From the NCBI GenBank assembly GCA_949825065.1, contig OX463856.1, forward strand, positions 14,011,238 to 14,075,237: a stretch of DNA of 64,000 bases, given 5' to 3'. The position numbers and the translations under genes were made by a program. The DNA comes from Odontocerum albicorne (Eukaryota > Arthropoda > Insecta > Trichoptera > Odontoceridae). The first letter of the stretch is position 1; every line of letters begins with the position of its first letter. Under the pieces are notes generated by a model. The model was given only the letters and a program-made list of their open reading frames with translations. It searched no databases and had not been told where the DNA came from. Of the stretch, positions 12,311 through 21,954 are shown one piece after another.

Positions 12311-12391
12311 GTTTTCTACGATAAAAGAAGACGAGAGATTGCCACGATACTGAAAATATCGAAAACCACCGTCCACAAGCATTTGATGGAG
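12311..12391 (+). pseudogene. Transposase helix-turn-helix remnant
   Basis: A 27-codon frame reads VFYDKRRREIATILKISK followed by TTVHKHLME. The pattern of a basic region, IA..L.IS..TVH.HL resembles the second DNA-binding helix-turn-helix of mariner-type transposases. No catalytic domain follows. Confidence 0.35.
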
Positions 12392-12419
12392 TATGTAATT
12401 TTACCTAAAAATACGAAAT

Positions 12420-13380
12420 CACTTTAAAGACAACAAAGTTCGGGTACTATAAAAAGAAACGAATAAACAAAAAAAATAAACAGAGAGTATTTGCGCCATA
12501 ATAATATTAAATTTCAAATCACTGACATTTGTACGGTTTTGACAGTTAAACAAACAAAACAAAAAAAAAACAATCGCCATAACAATAATTACGTGCATTC
12601 GATAGTCGCTTTACTTTTAACAAACATTAATTATGGTTAGTGAGAATCTTACTCTGACTGCTATCTCTTGTCTAGATTTTAGACAAGTTTTATTTTTTTG
12701 TTGTTAACATATTCTTTTTGTGCAAAAATTATTTGCAAACAATGTTTCATTAAATTTAATATAAGCGCTACTTTGGTGATTTTTTATTGATATTTTTATT
12801 ATTGCTATTTTTATTATTGCTGGCAAAACGATATTTTTATTATTGCTGGCAAAACGGTGTACATCATGTATTTCGCTAATCGTAATATAATTAAGGATCT
12901 ACGAAAAAAATATTAAAAAAAAAATATTTTGGTTTCAATAGGTTGATGTTTCCTGACTAACGGGTTGAAAGCTGAAAAAATAGTTCACAAGTATGTGCTG
13001 ATATTGAATTAATAAAAATGTTAAAGGCTAACAATCAAATTTTTACATCAATTTACGAGTTTGTAGATTTAGACTCCAACATACATAAATATGACACTTT
13101 AACGTTTGGTTTATAAGGCACTTGAAGGAAAAGCAATTTTATTTGAATATGTACTATGAAAGGGAAATCGTATTTCTCCATACACGTTATATTTTTTTTA
13201 TTTTCAAGGATCTTAATTTTAGATGCTCGTCAGACAAGAAACCCAATTTACCTTTTTCCAACGCCGAGTTTTCATTTTTTGATCGATCGAATTTTAAATC
13301 GTAAGAAATAAACAATTTAATAAGAGATAGATAAAAAATATTAAATTTTTTTTTCAACTTTTTAAAAATTATAAGTTATG
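12420..13380. other. AT-rich stretch, nothing recognised
   Basis: It contains a short direct duplication around 12790-12860 (ATTTTTATTATTGCTGGCAAAACG repeated twice) but no gene, RNA or transposon motif that I can support. Confidence 0.4.
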
Positions 13381-13383
13381 ATT

Positions 13384-13720
13384 ACAACACATACATACCA
13401 TCAAGCCGATTCTCTATCGGGTAGGCAGTGAGAAGAGAACGCTAGGTCTTCCTATCGCGATACACATTTCGTTTTTCCTACAAATATTACGATAAAACTG
13501 TATTTTACTTGATCTAACCACACCTTCTTTGGTCTTCCTGTATTACACCTGGCATTCAAAAGTGTAGTATATATTTTAGTTAGTATTTCTTCATTCATTC
13601 GTCCTACATACTCAAACTATCTCAGAGTGCTCTTCTTCATCTTACTTAATGCATTAGTCTTAAATTCACATTCATCCCTTATTACTTTTTCTATATTTTT
13701 TAGTACATTATCATCATACA
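13384..13720 (-). pseudogene. LINE 3'-end relic (family of 2.3-2.7 kb)
   Basis: Minus-strand reading contains STLR, a stop, FEYVGRMNE (about 13590-13635), a decayed LRWF.HVERMNE motif. The flanking sequence TACATACCATCAAGCCGATT parallels the ATATACCATCACGTCATC edge of the 2.3-kb copy. Stops throughout. Confidence 0.5.
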
Positions 13721-14009
13721 AAAAACAATACGATGTGAACTTATAAGTACTGGTGACGTTAATTTTTCTCTTTAAAGACAGGTGTTGTAAATAATATTCA
13801 TAAACGAATCTTAAAATAGTTTATCCATATACGAGTACATTTTATCTTAGTGGTTAATAGGGCTCTTATTTGCTTTTTTTTCTTCTCATTCTTATATTAC
13901 TGCTTAACTATTTCAATGTATTGTGTCGTGGTTTTTTTTTATGTGGGAACATCATTTCCCATTTGTCATTTTACTTTCAAAAAATTTGGACTCCTTTGAG
14001 GCTTTTCTG

Positions 14010-14520
14010 TTTTTTCGTTCTTGCTGACGGTTAACCTGAGGTGGTATTTGTGGGTTTACTATTTATTTTGTTTTCTGCCATACGTTTTTTTTGTCTTTAA
14101 TCTAGATATGCGGGGATGTGAGCTGGAAGCCCCCCGATACCCTTACGATCGGGCTCGTCCTACATTGGTGGGGTGTATCTCGGCCGGGGGAGTGTTTGTG
14201 GGATGAGCCCGGACCTTTTGATGTATTCTCTCTTGAATGTGTTTTTTTTGTCATCTATTTATTTTCTGTGTCTTTTTCTCTTCTTATTCTACATGTTCAA
14301 GGGTATGGGCTGAAAAACATCTGGCGTCCCCGTGGCTGGACTCGCCCTATATTGGTGGGGTGTATCTTGGCCGGGGGGCGTTATTAGATGATCCCAGACC
14401 TTTTGATAGCTTCTGTTTTTTAATGTATTCTCTTTTTAATGTGTTCTTGAAATATATCTTAATGTATTATGTACATACTATGTTGCTATCAATAAACCTG
14501 TATTTATTTATTTATTTTTC
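14010..14520 (+). repeat. Retroposon 3' end with two 187-bp direct repeats
   Basis: Two copies of a segment centred on TTGGTGGGGTGTATCT start at 14165 and 14352, 187 bases apart. Both lead into a CTTTTGAT..TTCTCT-type sequence and a T-rich run. The block ends with an ATCAATAAACCTGTATTTATTTATTTATTT tail (about 14491-14518), which looks like a polyadenylation signal followed by a simple 3' repeat as in LINEs. A third copy lies inverted at about 58500-58600. Overlapping frames of 61-96 codons are not conserved between the copies. Confidence 0.55.
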
Positions 14521-14949
14521 TTATTGAAATGTTCACATAAATTTTATTTTCGACACAATAAACAGTAAATATCAGCAAACTCAATAAGTTCATTGCCTTT
14601 TCTGAGACTGCTAACTAACATAGGGAGGAAAAAGCTAAACCTGTAGAGAGAATGGGAATTGGCCAAAGTTGTGCGACTTCATACGGAAATACGACTGAGC
14701 TTAATCAAAAATTCGTCAATAAGGAGTCCCAAAACCTTTACGATCAAAATTGAAAACACGCAAAAATACAAACAACAATTTGAACAAACGGAAGATTTAA
14801 TTGATAAGTCCTCAAAAGACAACAACGGCGTCCTTTGATGATAGCAATTTTATAGATTTAACAAGCAAGCCGTTTTCCCTAGTTCCCTATATGATACCGG
14901 ATTTATTATGACTCGTGATATCCGCAGCAGAAGATAAAAACTATGTTAA

Positions 14950-15540
14950 ATCTTGGATAGACACTAAAGTATATTTGTAGAGCATGTGCATACAAGTGGT
15001 ACTTACATTTCAACAGTAATAAAATTTTAGAAAATGAAAAAAAGTAGCAGATATATATCTTGGGTGGAAACTAAAGTATATTTGTGGAGCATGTGCATAC
15101 AATTGGTACTTATATTTCAACAGTAATAGAATTTTCGAAAATGAAAAAAAGTAGCAGGTATACATCTTGGGTAGAAACTAAAGTATATTTGTGGAGCATG
15201 TGCATACAAATGGTACTTATATTTCAACAGTAATAGAATTTTTGAAAATGAAGAAAAGTAGCAGATATATATCTTGGGTAGAAACTTAAGTATATACTTG
15301 TAGTTCATGCGCATACAAGTGGTACTTATATTTCAACGGTAATAGAATTTTCGAAAATGAAAAAAAGTAGCAGGTATACATCTTGGGTAGAAACTAAAGT
15401 ATATTTGTGGAGTATGTGCATACAAATGGTACTTATTAAAAAAAAGTAGCAGATATATATCTTGGGTAGAAAATTAAGTATACTTGTAGTTCATGCGCAT
15501 ACAAGTGGTACTTATATTTCAACGGTAATAGAATTGAAGT
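14950..15540. repeat. 107-bp tandem array, about six copies
   Basis: The anchor TCTTGG recurs at 14951, 15058, 15165, 15272, 15381 and 15460, giving spacings of 107, 107, 107, 109 and 79. Each unit reads CTTGGGTAGAAACTAAAG, then GCATGTGCATACAA, then ATTTCAACAGTAATAGAATT and AAAAGTAGCAG. The last unit is shortened. A detached copy lies at 15706-15795. Minus-strand frames of about 65 codons are by-products. Confidence 0.9.
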
Positions 15541-15572
15541 AGGTGAAAGAAAGTGACGAAAATTAAGAAAGT

Positions 15573-15638
15573 AGGTGAAAGCCTTGAAACCGGTAGGGTT
15601 ATACCGTCACAAAAAGTAAAATAAACAGTGTTTGATAA
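15573..15638. repeat. Shared terminal-like motif (also at 46.34-46.47 kb)
   Basis: About 65 bases reading GGTGAAAGCCTTGAAACCGG, then a GTTATACCGT block, then AATAAACAGTGTTTGAT. The same sequence occurs inverted at 46342-46410. This looks like the end of a dispersed mobile element, but I could not name it. Confidence 0.6.
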
Positions 15639-15639
15639 A

Positions 15640-16755
15640 AATAAATTACAATATCTTTAAACCTCCACAACGTTAATGCTTTAACTATAAACAACATTTA
15701 CATATCTTGATCAGATATATATCTTGAGCAGAAACTTAAGCACATACAAGTGATACTTACATTTCAACAGTAATAGAATTTTCGAAAATAAATAAAGGGG
15801 TAAAAGTATTCCCTCCTTAGAAAAACCTATAGTTAGAAAAAGTTCATACCACGACTCATTGAATAACACCACCCGGCGATATGATTCGATATATACGAGA
15901 GCTGTGTGCATGAATACAAAAACGTCGAGGTATATCCTCTCTACCTATCCCAAAGTGGCATAGCGTTATGGGATGTATGCAATTTTCTACGTATTCTTTT
16001 TTGTTTGTTTTCTGGGGTTTTATAACTTGAAAAATAGGTGATTTTAAAGTTACAGAACCCCACTCGGTAACTTGAAAACCATCTGTTTTTTTTTTTCCTT
16101 TTAACTCGAAATTTATTTTCTTTTAATCCTTTGAAATCCTCGTGAACTAAAGTTAAAGGCGAGATCAGAGCATTTTGAAAAGATCTGGTTCACTATGGCC
16201 TGAGAGTAAAGCCTGAAAGGTTAGAATATGTTGAATCAGCGATCTTTGGTGCGTTGGACTAAAACGTGTTTACATACGCAAAATTTATTCAAAGAAAGAA
16301 AAACGCGCTCTGGTGTTTTCGTGTCGTGCAAAAAATGTGCTTAGATATGAAAAATGTATTCATGAAACACAGGAGGATTCTACAGAGATTTTTATAGATT
16401 CCGCGAATCTTAAATTTTGGGTTTAGTGAATTGTATTTCCATAATACTAGGAAGGATATATTTATTCCTATTAAGAGAATTTCTCTATTTTAAGGGTTTT
16501 TTTCTTTTTTGCGGAGATAAATTCTTAAATTCCTGGCGGATTCACTTTGTAACTTATTTTAATCTTACAATAATTTAAAAATTCTATCACGATTGATAGA
16601 TTTTTATGTGCTGAATAATATAATAGTTTCACAAAACGTTTAACAGTTTTATGTGATAAAATAACATAATTTTTTTCAATAATATATAAAAAAAAATCAT
16701 GTAAATAATAAACGATGATGGACAAAATGAAATGAAATAAAAAAATTATTTTTAA
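15640..16755. other. Non-coding stretch with one detached satellite unit
   Basis: 15706-15795 is an extra copy of the 107-bp repeat. The rest is AT-rich with no recognised feature. Confidence 0.4.
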
Positions 16756-16759
16756 ATCT

Positions 16760-16968
16760 TCATCATCATCAGCTCGCCTCAGTCCAAAGTTGAACATACG
16801 CCTCCCCTCTCCCCCTCCATTCCTCTCTTTCCTGGACACATCGTTTCCAGTTGCTCCCGGCCACTCTTCTAATGCAGTCTGAGAACGGCCCATACTTCTT
16901 CTTCCCTGTCTTGGGCGCCACTCCAGCACTCTCTGGGTCCATCTATCAGCACTCTCTGGGTCCATCTT
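16760..16968 (-). pseudogene. RTE-type LINE 3' end
   Basis: The minus-strand frame reads WTQRVLEWRPRQGRRSMGR, then RKERNGGGEGRRMFNFGLRR and ends in ADDDED. This is the C-terminus usual for insect RTE-like elements, including the short 3' trinucleotide tail (ATGATGATGA on the minus strand). It is truncated at its 5' end, where a roughly 23-base segment (AGCACTCTCTGGGTCCATCT) is directly duplicated. TTTAAATCTT on one side and TTTAAAATCTT on the other could be the target-site duplication. Confidence 0.65.
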
Positions 16969-16969
16969 T

Positions 16970-18905
16970 AAAATCTTAAAATATCATAAATGGCTCAGAA
17001 GACGGTAGAGAAACGAGACCGAAGACAGTGGGAACATTTTACTTAACTAAAGTCCAAAAAAGAAAATTTCTATTTAAAATAACTATTCTGTAGTTTAATA
17101 TAAATAAAACTAATTTCATACCAACACTAAGAATAGAACCGTTGCGAATCAAACACTAGAAACCATAATAATAAAAAAAACGTTTTTTTTTTACTTCTTA
17201 TTTATTAGAGTATCCCAAAATATCAGGGCTCCAGTACTTCCACGGTACTCCTTCAGGTGATTCCTTCAGACCCTCTTGAGATAAGTCTCCCACTCTAGCT
17301 GAAGTCTGTCCGCGCACTGTCCTTTCAATTACCAATTCATCGTATTTCACGGCCTTCCCACAAGACGTGTTCTTCTAGGCGACTGTGATATTTCCAACAC
17401 AAGCCCCATCCAAGGCAACTGGAATTTTTCAATCCATTGAATAAGCTACTCAATAGCTAGTGCATAATCCATGTTAGCGTTTCAGCTTCTCTCTTTTTAC
17501 GTAACTGTATATATTAAGTATTTTACTGTTGCCATATACGATACAATCTGATGAGTTTATTGCCATGTGATTAAGACCTTAAATGAAAACTACACATGAA
17601 CCTTTAAAAAAAAGGCTAACAATGAGGGATCCGCAACCCCCGGGCTAGATCGCAGGTATCTTACCTACTATACTATGGAGGTCTGTCTAGACTCATGATT
17701 CCAGGAAGATACCTTATTTCCATTATCTTTATACTTCTATATACGAGTATATTTTAAAGATATATTACTTTTAAATTTTAGACAAAATTGTTGGACCTTT
17801 GGTCGATTTTAAACATTAGTCCATCAAAATTTATAAAACGTGCTTATAAAATCTATTGTGAAATAAGAAAACCAAATGCATTGAAATTATGTCTTGTTTT
17901 TATTTCGAAATACGTTATGACAGCCTTTCGAAACATTTCGAAATACGTTTTATCACAATTATATTTTTAAAGAGAAGTGAATAAAAATAATTGAAACAAA
18001 AAAAATCTTAAGAATTGGCAAAATAACAAGACGAACATCTTTCTCAAATCCGCCATGAAATAAGAATTGGTGAAATCTCACATACGTATATCAAACATTT
18101 TCATTTCCCTTTTTCCCATGCGTTATTTAGCAAAACTGTTGAGAGCAAAAAAATAACGTGCACAAGATTGTTCATAAATTCTCCTCTTTAAAATTTGAAG
18201 TGGAAGAGTTAAGTGCTTGAAGATGTTTTTTTTTTCACTCATTCCAATTTTGTGGAATGGTCTCCTCTTGAAGAACGGGATGCAATTAAACTTTTAGATC
18301 GTTGGAAAAGACAGACGTGCTCTTTCGCACGGGGCGTATGCCGTTCTTGGATATTCATAAGAAAGTCTACAATTTCCACATAAATCTTATGATAACAAGA
18401 ATTATTACATATTCGGAAACGAATACATATGCATGTGAGAGAAAATATCGCGAGAAACATCTTAAGAAAAGCTGTTTATATATGAACTGAAAAATATGCC
18501 TTTGCTTAAAAAAACTTAACAAAATTATGGTAAATTTAGTTTCATGGTTAATTTTACCATCAAATAAACTCGTAATTGTTTCTCAACATTAACATTATAA
18601 TGTATGTTTGTAATTTTAAGATGACTTATTTTACCCTGACTTAATTCTTATACCTCACTTGAGTTTGGCCCTCTAAGTCAATATCTGTTTTGTTTAAGGT
18701 TGAAAGCATATTGTTGGCAGATTGTCGACAATATGTGGATTGCCCATTTATAAAACAAAATATCTTTTCTGGCTTTCAGTTCTCACCAATATTCAACATA
18801 CTCCTTTAAGGAGCGGAAAACTTTTATTAGCGGAATTTTAGAAGATAATAAGAATTATTCCCATTTTTCTACTCAATCGATTTCGCACCAGAATTTCTGG
18901 ATCTA
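16970..18905. other. Non-coding stretch with one SINE-like piece
   Basis: 17190-17480 is GC-richer than its surroundings but shows no frame or motif that I recognise. Small frames at 17788-17970 and 18239-18490 lack motifs. The SINE-like piece is listed separately. Confidence 0.35.
17625..17695 (-). repeat. tRNA-like SINE fragment
   Basis: Minus strand: TAGTATAGTAGGTAAGATAC (A-box-like) then GGGGTTGCGGATCCC (B-box-like), with tRNA-like spacing. Not foldable into a clean clover-leaf. Confidence 0.4.
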
Positions 18906-18913
18906 AGGTACTT

Positions 18914-19014
18914 TTAAGACATCTGATAACTGAAGAGTAATAAACTGACTTAAGACATCTGATAACTGAAAATTAATAAACTTCCTTAAGACATCTGATA
19001 ACTGAAGAGTATGA
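18914..19014. repeat. 36-bp tandem repeat, three copies, abutting the LTR element
   Basis: TTAAGACATCTGATAACTGA starts at 18914, 18950 and 18986, exactly 36 bases apart. The array stops a few bases before the outer LTR, and it is not resumed after the 3' LTR. Confidence 0.85.
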
Positions 19015-19018
19015 GGGT
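19015..19018. other. Target-site duplication, left (GGGT)
   Basis: GGGT immediately before TGTCAGG of the 5' LTR. The matching copy is at 40691-40694. Four bases is the usual length for Gypsy integrases. Confidence 0.85.
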
Positions 19019-20264
19019 TGTCAGGACTGTATTTGATAAATTACATAGTTCACATCCCTAATACTAAATTCGCAACATTTCATGCTCCTGAAACATGTTT
19101 CTCGAAACAAAATAATTTAGTATATTTCTAATACTGTCGCTAAGATTAAGTCAATAGAAAAAAAGGTTATCTTAAGTGCTCACCGCTTTGGAGTACAAGA
19201 TTATATCCTGGATTGTAAAGAATCCCATGGTTATTGTTTGTTTAGAAAAAGGGGCCTATAATAAATTCAATTTTGTTTTGGTTATACAAATGAAATAGTG
19301 CACCGCCAACTTAGGTGGTCGGCTCGGGTTGTAAAACTACATTCGGATTGTAAAGAATTCCATGGTCATTGTTTGTTTAGGAAAAGGGTCTATAATAAAT
19401 TCAATTCTGTTTTGTAAAGATGGAAATTGTAAGGCCATCGGTAAACGACTGAGAAGACAAAAGCAGGGTCATAAAAAATCCAGTGCACAAGGAAGCAATA
19501 AATTCTGTCTAGACGATATACCCTTTTGATGAATTGTAAGAGACACCGATCTCAATTGTCTTTTAAAAGTAAAGTATCATATCTATGACGTTCCTATCGA
19601 AACTATTATTTTAAGTGAGAATGAGTACGTGTAGCCTCTCTTTATCGCAAGTGCCTATAAAAGGCCCGAACTTCCACGAGGAGCCTCCTTGTGCCTTCAG
19701 ATAAGACACGGTTAGGACGTCTGTCCAGAAATAGTGTTTGTACCGAGGACAGCCTGACTAGTTTTTCTTCGTGTATCGCAGAAGCCCAGGACCCCATCTT
19801 TAATTACGGGTGAATATTATTCCTTTTAATTTCAATGCTGGATTTCGTCGCCACGCTAAAAACCCACCGAGTAAAGTAATTTCAAATTGTTATTGAAATC
19901 TCCCTTGCTAAATACAACACAGTCTTTCTTGCCAATTTTAAACTTTTTTTCTTGACATTCGTCAAGTTTTTTTTATATATTTTTTTTTCTTTTTTTCTTT
20001 TTTTTTACAATATAATAAACTTTTTCATTCCAAATTATACCTTGTTTAATTGTGTCGCCTGTCCCTGCGAGAGTTGAGAGAGAGTTATTCAGAGTCAAAG
20101 GAACCCAACAAACCCCTGAGATCTAAAGAGTTCTTGCCTCTTTAAGAAACGGCCGAGCTGAACGGGAGTGTCACACCTCATATGATGGTAATGTTTTATA
20201 ACTAATTTATGTATTGAAATGTGTACAACCTAATTTTGTTTTTAAATAGGAAAGAGGTGTGACA
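19019..20264 (+). repeat. 5' LTR of the outer element
   Basis: 1246 bp, TGTCAGGACT to GGTGTGACA, with 5-bp inverted ends TGTCA/TGACA. It holds a TATA box (19656-19663), a polyadenylation signal AATAAA (20014-20019) and an imperfect internal duplication: GGATTGTAAAGAAT starts at 19210 and again at 19345 (135 apart) with about 70 bases of similarity, lying upstream of the TATA box where enhancer repeats often sit. Long T runs at 19940-20010 precede the AATAAA. Confidence 0.95.
19656..19663 (+). promoter_or_regulatory. TATA box of the 5' LTR
   Basis: TATAAAAG in a GC-richer context, with the same sequence in the 3' LTR at 40091-40098. It is the likely promoter for the genomic RNA, so the U3 region would be upstream. 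The transcription start cannot be fixed by eye. Confidence 0.6.
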
Positions 20265-20266
20265 TA

Positions 20267-20285
20267 TTGGCGCCCGAACGTGCGG
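20267..20285 (+). promoter_or_regulatory. Primer-binding site
   Basis: TTGGCGCCCGAACGTGCGG starts two bases after the 5' LTR. TGG pairs with the CCA end of a tRNA. The first 12 bases equal the lysine-tRNA primer site known from lentiviruses, but the remainder differs, so I do not name the tRNA. It primes minus-strand DNA synthesis. Confidence 0.8.
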
Positions 20286-20799
20286 CGTATTTTACTCTGG
20301 TATTTCTGATCTCTCGTTGGACAAGGTTTTTATTTATAATTGGTTTTGTGTGTTTTAAGTAATAATTTATTTTCAGGAAAGTGTTTTATATGTATTTTTT
20401 TTGTGTGTTTGGAAATTTGAACCACGTGTCTGCAGCATTTGTTTTTACTGGCCATTTTTTTTTGTTCTCACGTGTATACGGGCTTCATTTTGGTTAAACT
20501 GTTTTAAAGTTGTTTATTAACGAATCGTGAATAGATTTTTAGTTAATCGAAGGAAGAAAAAGATTAGATCTTAGTTAACTTTCTCTAAATATTTCATTGT
20601 AAAGAGTTGTGTTCCTTATTAAACTCGATTTAAAAGTTAGGGTGTTCAGAAATTTGTACCACGCTTCAGAGAGAAGTCTTTGTTGTTTAACATATCGTTT
20701 GAATTAGAAGTGTTGTTTTTGTTAGTGGGGTCTGATATCGCGTTTTTTTTCTTCTTTTTTGGGCCTTGTTTATTGTTTTAATTTTTTTTGTTGTTGGCA
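20286..20799 (+). other. 5' untranslated leader of the outer element
   Basis: About 510 bases between the primer site and the gag ATG, T-rich, with no open frame. Packaging signals would be expected here but cannot be recognised by eye. Confidence 0.6.
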
Positions 20800-21912
20800 A
20801 TGGATCCAATTAGGGACGTAATGAAGTCGACCAAGGCTAGATTGATTGGGGAATTACTTGAGCGCGGACTCTCCCCCAGTAATAATTTTTACGAATTGCG
20901 TCGACAGGCCAGTCTATACAATAGAGGTCTCGCTCCATCATCATCGAGGGAGGTGGCCTTACCCCCTAGAACTCGACCATATTTAAACCTTTCTAAAGCT
21001 CCGGAGTTATTTGAGAGGGCGGATAATGGGGATACCGCTTCGGGAGCTCTGGCACCGATGCCTTTGACAAATTCATCTCCGTATACTGAGGTTGGGATTT
21101 CCCGTTCTCATGTTCCACTTCCGTCGCCACAATGGAATATAAACTTCTCGTGTTGGCCAATTGATCCATATACCGGAACGGGTTGTGTAAGGGAATTCTT
21201 GTCACGAATCGAAGAATTGGCTTGTGCCAGAGGTGTTCACCTAAACGCGCTTCCGGCGGTCTTACCAGAGTTTTTACGTAAGGGAGCATTAACCTTCTTT
21301 AGGAGCAAGGTTAAGATATTTAAAGATTGGAACACAGTAACGAAACTTTTCTTAGAAAAGTATGAGTCGGAAGACTTTATGACTCAGCGCAGGATGGATA
21401 TTTGGGCCTCCATACAAAAGCCGGGCGAATCATCTACGGATTTTGTTTCGAGAATCCAGAACTTGAATCAGTCTTTGGAACCGCCTCTCACTGACAAGGA
21501 TTTATTACAGGTATTTAGACGCGGCCTACATCATAGGTACTGTTCAGTCCTTGTCAGCTCGCAACCGTCTTCGGTTGACCAGTTGGAAAAATTGTGCCTG
21601 GCCTTCGACCTAATGAATAGGGACGAGGGAAGGTCCCCTCGTTCTGCCCCCCTGTTCTCAAGAATGGGTGCTCGGTTGTCACCGGTATCTTACACCTCAA
21701 ATGCTGAGGAACCATTACCAAAGAGGTGTTATTCGTGTCGGCTTCCTAATCACATCGCGCGTAATTGCCCCAGCCGGCCACGTTTTAGGAAGGGACCTGT
21801 GCGGACGGCTACCAACCTTTGGAAGGCCAGAGCCGTACCGTCTCGACAGTTGGCTTTGTTACCGGATTTGTCAAGACCGCCCCCGTCTATTAACGCTCCA
21901 AAAAACCGGTAG
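20800..21912 (+). CDS. gag: Gag of the outer element (capsid/nucleocapsid)
   Basis: 370 codons from ATG 20800 (context GGCAATGG) to TAG. An in-frame TTG extension upstream is less likely. Gag forms the intracellular particle and binds the element's RNA. The central part (about residues 110-280, with FLSRIEELA, FLRKGALTFF and FLEKYESEDF) resembles the capsid helices of Gypsy Gags. One CCHC zinc knuckle, C-x2-C-x4-H-x4-C, lies at about residues 310-323 and contacts RNA; basic residues surround it. The C-terminus reads PPPSINAPKNR, and its AAA AAC codons are the slippery site used to enter pol. The frame is intact. It is recognisably related over its whole length to the inner element's Gag, with the same distance (61 residues) from the zinc knuckle to the end. 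Confidence 0.93.
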   Translation: MDPIRDVMKSTKARLIGELLERGLSPSNNFYELRRQASLYNRGLAPSSSREVALPPRTRPYLNLSKAPELFERADNGDTASGALAPMPLTNSSPYTEVGISRSHVPLPSPQWNINFSCWPIDPYTGTGCVREFLSRIEELACARGVHLNALPAVLPEFLRKGALTFFRSKVKIFKDWNTVTKLFLEKYESEDFMTQRRMDIWASIQKPGESSTDFVSRIQNLNQSLEPPLTDKDLLQVFRRGLHHRYCSVLVSSQPSSVDQLEKLCLAFDLMNRDEGRSPRSAPLFSRMGARLSPVSYTSNAEEPLPKRCYSCRLPNHIARNCPSRPRFRKGPVRTATNLWKARAVPSRQLALLPDLSRPPPSINAPKNR

Positions 21913-21954
21913 GGCACCAACCCGATTCAGTTGCGTCGGATTTCCCGGGTTGGT
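21900..21954 (+). promoter_or_regulatory. Programmed -1 frameshift site with stem
   Basis: Heptamer A AAA AAC (21900-21906) is in the correct gag phase, two codons before the stop (21910-21912). It is followed, after a 9-base spacer, by a stem ACCAACCCG (21916-21924) pairing perfectly with CGGGTTGGT (21946-21954). Slippage by -1 enters the pol frame, which continues KKPVGHQPDS without a stop. The inner element has the same heptamer and nearly the same stem. Confidence 0.85.

Noticed and set aside
14950..15640. CRISPR-like array
   Set aside because: Units are contiguous 107-bp repeats without variable spacers, in an animal genome; it is a tandem satellite.
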